Shown in pieces: positions 61,001 to 64,000 of a stretch of DNA of 64,000 nucleotides. The notes under the pieces were generated by a model. It was not told the DNA's origin. It searched no databases and saw nothing but the letters and a program-made list of their open reading frames with translations. This stretch comes from Neomegalonema sp. (lineage in GTDB: Bacteria > Pseudomonadota > Alphaproteobacteria > Rhodobacterales > Rhodobacteraceae). Numbering within the stretch: position 1 is the first letter of the stretch; every line of letters starts with the position of its first letter. Where the stretch lies: assembly GCF_028688855.1 (NCBI RefSeq), contig NZ_JAQTXI010000001.1, forward strand, positions 263,650 to 327,649, given 5' to 3'. The position numbers and the translations under genes are program-made.

Positions 61001-64000
61001 CTTGGTCTCGTCGCGGCGGCCTTCGGCGTCATAGGCGCGCACGACGTATTTCAGGTTCTCGCCGGGGCTCAGCGGGCGTCCGTCCGAGACGGCGCCGTCC
61101 CAGACCACGGGGTCTCCGAGCCGGGCGCCGGTCAGCGTGGCGAGGGGCCGGGCGCGATTGCGGTCGGCTTCGCGGAAGAGGACGACCTCCCAGCGGTCGA
61201 TGAAGGTCGGGTAGTTCGAGAAGCTGTGGAAGACGGCGGGCTCGGCCAGGCCGCTCCCGGCCAGCAGGACGGCGCTGGGCGCGATGGCGTCGAGCCGGGG
61301 ATCGGCGCTCTGGGCGTCGGCGGTCGCGGTCAGGCTGGCGCCGAAGGGCAGCTCGACGAGGCTGCGGACGCTGACGTCGGCGCATTTGGCCTCGGGGCAG
61401 ATCTCGCGCGGCCTGGTCGTGAAGGCGGGCTTGGGCGGCTCGACCACGACCGGCGGCGGCGGGGGCGGGGGCGCGACGACCGTCGCCTGGGGGACGGGGC
61501 AGGCGGCGCCGACCGGCACGGTGATTCCCGTGTCGAGGCAATAGCGCCCCGTGACCACCGGCTGCGGCGCGGGCGTCAGGATCGGGGCGGGGATCGGACA
61601 GGCTTCGCCGGGCCTCAACGCCCGCCCGAGGGTCGGGCAGAAGGGCGCGGGCGCCATGGGCCCCACGAATTGCGGCCTGGGCGTCTCGATCACGCCGCGG
61701 CTCAGCGGGACCGGGACGGCCTTTCCGGCGCCGGGGGCGTCGGCTCTGGCCTCTTGGGCGCCGAGCAGCGCGCCCGCAAGGGCGAAGGCGCGCATGGGTC
61801 CGGCGCTGGTCGCGTTTGATCCGAAGATCATCTGGAAGAGACCCTTCGAAGGTTCGGGCTGGGGCGCAGGATGCGGGAGCGGAAGCAGGGTCGGACCGCC
61901 CGCCGGGATCGGCGAGAATCCGCCCTTGAGGCCGCCATGGGCGGGTCCGCCCATGCCCTGGACTTCGGAACGGACGTGGACCCGGCTCATGATCTCGGCG
62001 GGCAGCATCCCGGCGAGGGCCTGATGGACGGCGGCGACCCGCCCGGCGTTGAGCGCGGCGTCGACGTTCCCCTCGCAGGGACGGCACTCCACGACGACCT
62101 CTCCGCCGCCCTGCATGAGCAGATGCTCGGCTGCGGCGGTCAGGGCGCCCGCCTGGGCGGGGTCGATGGAGGCGGTTCCGGGCAGGAAGCAGACGGCGCC
62201 GATCTCCGCGACCTGCTCTGTGAAGAAGCCTTGCGGGGCGGGGCAGCTGACGGCGAAATTCGCGGCCTGCATGGGGCCTCCGGTCAGGCGCAGGCGCTGC
62301 GGATTGACCGAGACCACGCGCGAGCCCATGGGCAGCGAGGCTTCGTCGAGCTTGATCAGCATGTTGCTGCCGCGCAGACGATCGGTGAAGCGCCCGTCCG
62401 CGATGTGATAGCGGCCATGGGCGTCGGTCTCGATGACGAGTCCCTCCACCGTGGCGAGCCGCGCCCCGGCGACGCCGCTTTCGGCGCGGCATCCGCTCGT
62501 GACGACGATGGTGAGCAGATGTCCGCCGCCCGGCGCGGGGGTCACGGCGCGCATCATGCGCAGATCGCCGCAGCCCGCGAATCCGCTCGGCAGCGGCGCC
62601 TGAGCCCATGATCCGTCGGGCGCGAGGGCGGCGTCGAATCCCTCGGCGGTGACGAGCCGCAGGGCGGGGATCTCGGGCCGGGCGAGCCGGGCGCGGATGA
62701 CGATCTTTCCGGCTTCTCCGCCCGCCCCGACATGGAGCGGCGCGAGATCGCCGAGCGTCAGCCCGGAGGCGAAGTCTCCGGCGAGGGGCTCGGGGCCGGC
62801 TCCGCGGTCGACGGTCAGCCCGCCGGGCAGGAGCGCGCCGGGCGCGAATCCGCCCGAGAGCGTGATCCGCGAGGCCATGGGCTGATCCTGCCAGCCGTTC
62901 ATGTCGCAGTCGTACCAGACCTTGCCGAAGACGACGGAGTCGTCGAAGACCGTCGAGCCTTCAAGGATGATGATTCCGCTGCGGCCGGTCTGGATGGGCA
63001 GGAAGCGCCCGAATCCGTCGCGGCGATGCAGAACGGCGAGGTTCTCGGCGTAACCCGGAGGCGCGGCGTGGGAGATCCGCATGGCGTAGCCGACCCTGAG
63101 GCTTCCGCCGGGCTGCAGCGTGATCGGCCCGAAGATCGGATTGCGGCCTTGCAGCGAGAAGGGGACGACCTCCTCCACGACGCCGCTCGCCTGCTCGACC
63201 GAGAAGGACTCGGCGACGTAGTTCAGCCAGGGGGAGGGGCGATCCTCGATATAGACGACTTCATTCGCCGATCCGGTGTTGCTGACGGAGATGCGGAAGA
63301 CCACGGCTTCGCCCTGCGCGACGGCCTTGTCCGGCGTCTCCTTCGTGACGCGCAGATCGACGACGGCGAAATCCAGCGCCAGATCGACGTCGCCGAGGTC
63401 TCCGTCGGCGACGATTTCGGTGCGCGTGGAGAGATCGACGCCGAAATATCCCGAATCGGCGGGGGGCTCGACATGGGCGGTGTAGCGCCCGCCCGGGGGG
63501 CAGGTCTGATCCTCTCCGAGCCGCAGCCGCACGCCATAGGCGCCGTCGGCTCCGGTGGTCTGGGGCAGCGAGCCTTCGGCGAAGCAGATGGAGGCCAGCG
63601 GGCCGCCGAGCGGCCCGGTCAGGCTGACCAGAGCGCCGGGGATGATCTCGCCGGTGGAGGCGTCGCGCACCACGCCGCCGAACCAGATGGTCGGGGGGCC
63701 CGCCGGAACGGGGGTCAGCTCCGGATCCACCTGATCGCGTCCCCCTGCGGAGAGGGGATCGGAGGTCCGGGAATCGACGGCTGCCGGAGGATATGCGGTC
63801 GAGCCTGCGGGAGGCCTCGCCGTGGCCGTATAGATTCCGCCGCTGGGGCAGGCCGCCGCATCAGCGCCCAGATCGATGTGGTAGACATGCCTTCCTGCGG
63901 CGTCTGCGGTCTGGGCGGCGTTTTCGCCGAAGAGGCAGGCGTTGGGCAGGGGCTGGCCGTTCGGCCCGCTCACGACGACCCTTGCGCCGGGGATGGTTTC
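58055..64000 (-). CDS. Giant mosaic outer-membrane protein (repeat, DUF11-like, OmpA-like and barrel regions), 5' end outside window
   Basis: At least 1,981 residues; the frame is still open at the right edge, so the true start lies outside. From the N-terminal side: two repeats of about 115 residues resembling carboxypeptidase-regulatory (beta-sandwich) domains, each with a TIPGARV or IIPGALV start (64000-63440); a DUF11-like segment VDLRVTKETPDKAVAQGE (about 63370-63100); a short GKVWYDCDMNGWQDQ Ca-type repeat (about 62940-62880); an OmpA-like domain (about 62230-61960); a signal-like segment (61736-61795); a Pro-rich stretch (about 61500-61430); and a C-terminal beta-rich region of about 880 residues (60690-58058) with motifs such as RYYPVYGDGS and YERSLYGARAEY, ending NAVGKF. 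The terminal Phe and strand pattern indicate an outer-membrane barrel. The function is unknown; a surface or secretion role is likely. Confidence 0.8.
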   Translation of the reverse strand, partial: ETIPGARVVVSGPNGQPLPNACLFGENAAQTADAAGRHVYHIDLGADAAACPSGGIYTATARPPAGSTAYPPAAVDSRTSDPLSAGGRDQVDPELTPVPAGPPTIWFGGVVRDASTGEIIPGALVSLTGPLGGPLASICFAEGSLPQTTGADGAYGVRLRLGEDQTCPPGGRYTAHVEPPADSGYFGVDLSTRTEIVADGDLGDVDLALDFAVVDLRVTKETPDKAVAQGEAVVFRISVSNTGSANEVVYIEDRPSPWLNYVAESFSVEQASGVVEEVVPFSLQGRNPIFGPITLQPGGSLRVGYAMRISHAAPPGYAENLAVLHRRDGFGRFLPIQTGRSGIIILEGSTVFDDSVVFGKVWYDCDMNGWQDQPMASRITLSGGFAPGALLPGGLTVDRGAGPEPLAGDFASGLTLGDLAPLHVGAGGEAGKIVIRARLARPEIPALRLVTAEGFDAALAPDGSWAQAPLPSGFAGCGDLRMMRAVTPAPGGGHLLTIVVTSGCRAESGVAGARLATVEGLVIETDAHGRYHIADGRFTDRLRGSNMLIKLDEASLPMGSRVVSVNPQRLRLTGGPMQAANFAVSCPAPQGFFTEQVAEIGAVCFLPGTASIDPAQAGALTAAAEHLLMQGGGEVVVECRPCEGNVDAALNAGRVAAVHQALAGMLPAEIMSRVHVRSEVQGMGGPAHGGLKGGFSPIPAGGPTLLPLPHPAPQPEPSKGLFQMIFGSNATSAGPMRAFALAGALLGAQEARADAPGAGKAVPVPLSRGVIETPRPQFVGPMAPAPFCPTLGRALRPGEACPIPAPILTPAPQPVVTGRYCLDTGITVPVGAACPVPQATVVAPPPPPPPVVVEPPKPAFTTRPREICPEAKCADVSVRSLVELPFGASLTATADAQSADPRLDAIAPSAVLLAGSGLAEPAVFHSFSNYPTFIDRWEVVLFREADRNRARPLATLTGARLGDPVVWDGAVSDGRPLSPGENLKYVVRAYDAEGRRDETKPRDLLLTADPDHPTLKRPARSAYGRDSLARQSIPIMGGRVAVRGAGVPPGWLVAVSGEEIPVNEKGEFVWESLRRPGVYEIPVELAAPDGVVWTRNVAAQVPENSFFMVGLADLTIGQDFVSDSLEAAVGTDGFEEDVFANGRLAFYLKGKIQGRYLITAQADTHENEIKHLFDDFVDYRDPRKMFRRLDPDRYYPVYGDGSVARSDVDTQGKFYVRVEDGDSSLMWGNYNTGFTGTELARYERSLYGARAEYVSRAATSYGEARLQAKAFASQPNTAAAHNEFIGTGGSLYYLRQRDIVTGSEKLRVEVRDRDSGRVLESVALVPGKDYEINDIQGRVLLTNPLRSFAGRSGTNVISTSALGDDMVFLVADYEYVPDFGEADEWTYGGRALAWLGDHLKIGGTYIEENAENARAYELMGADVALRWKPGTYIRGEWARSNSFERADIRASEDGGLTFHELSGSLGRPVEGDAFSVEARADFAEIFDGGWAGEAEAWWRERDAGYSNVQSALDGFRRSFGGSVELRPNEDLRLALRAHEGEYLDGDKERAAAAQIDKDFGRFGLSFESRYEAEIQRRQPEVSALILGGRLSYEVMDGAKLYVRGQTSVMEKGDYVDATGGAVGFSARLSDTLTAHAEYAHFKERGNGATVGVDYRRSPDHVVYGSYTHSTDREDERRHAFTLGQRANVANGLDVYQENLFGVRRDGGFETSQLYGAEIRPLDDLSLGLSYQRSDLDLDGGDAERDAVSASARWKTSRLELSGKAEYRRDRGEEDTDQWLATARAKYEATPSTTLLAKASVSHTDNRADSARDARFWEASVGLAYRPVENDRLNLLARYTYLYDLPAPDQVSGDVDQRAHLVSAEASYRVTPRLTFGAKGAYKQGEIREERNAGGWAATRLTYGAAHAKVRLFENWDAMAEWRVLHDIETDMTRHGALVAVYRRFGDNFELGAGYNFAAFGDDLFDVNQNAHGWFINAVGKF

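Overview
The window comes from the chromosome of a very GC-rich Alphaproteobacterium, most likely in or near Rhodobacterales; I cannot name the species. The evidence is the gene families and their order: a Rhodobacterales-type methyltransferase, olsB-olsA for ornithine lipids, ribE-ribH-nusB, thrC-M16 peptidase-GNAT, ParC rather than GyrA by its active-site context, and DUF1127, DUF2125, DUF3576 and DUF2237 proteins. Promoter-like elements often read TTGnnn-17/18-TAnnnT. Genes are densely packed on both strands, with many 4-base ATGA/GTGA overlaps. I saw no insertion sequence, prophage, integrase or CRISPR array. This is core chromosome with a few accessory-looking genes.

Layout. 1-7.9 kb: a methyltransferase cut by the left edge, 3-hydroxybutyryl-CoA dehydrogenase, an I36-like secreted protein, tRNA-Asn, the coupled olsB-olsA-lipoprotein operon, a TbpB-like surface lipoprotein with a structured leader, truA and an AbrB-family permease. 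7.9-16.8 kb: parC, an HNH nuclease behind pyk, an SseB-like gene, ribE-ribH-nusB, a DUF998 membrane protein and a gamma-glutamylcyclotransferase. 16.9-24 kb: a long DUF2125 protein with an 11-residue-repeat tail and a strong terminator, then dnaN-recF (away from dnaA and gyrB) and a hydrolase-threonine dehydratase pair. 24-35.5 kb: soluble lytic transglycosylase, DUF2237, an HIBADH-family dehydrogenase, a penicillin-acylase-family enzyme, an EAL protein, thrC-M16-GNAT and a DUF3576 lipoprotein.

35.5-46 kb: an outer-membrane porin, a cold-shock protein, a 717-base stretch without a supported gene, a DUF1127 protein with a good promoter, a cytochrome P450, a glycosyltransferase-flippase pair, an SDR epimerase, a TSUP permease and a SleB-type wall hydrolase. 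46-58 kb: valS overlapping a meaB-type GTPase, two overlapping membrane histidine kinases (the second with a degenerate ATP-binding domain), uppP, a luciferase-like oxidoreductase, a small anchored protein, a GNAT and a four-cysteine uracil-DNA-glycosylase-family protein. 58-64 kb: at least 1,981 residues of a giant mosaic outer-membrane protein that runs off the right edge.

Several genes share an envelope theme: ornithine lipids, undecaprenyl phosphate recycling, wall turnover (Slt, SleB), a porin, lipoproteins and the giant outer-membrane protein. The best candidates for something undescribed are the giant mosaic protein, the canonical/degenerate kinase pair, the RBS-hiding hairpin of the TbpB-like lipoprotein, and the HNH nuclease with its uncharacterised N-terminal domain.
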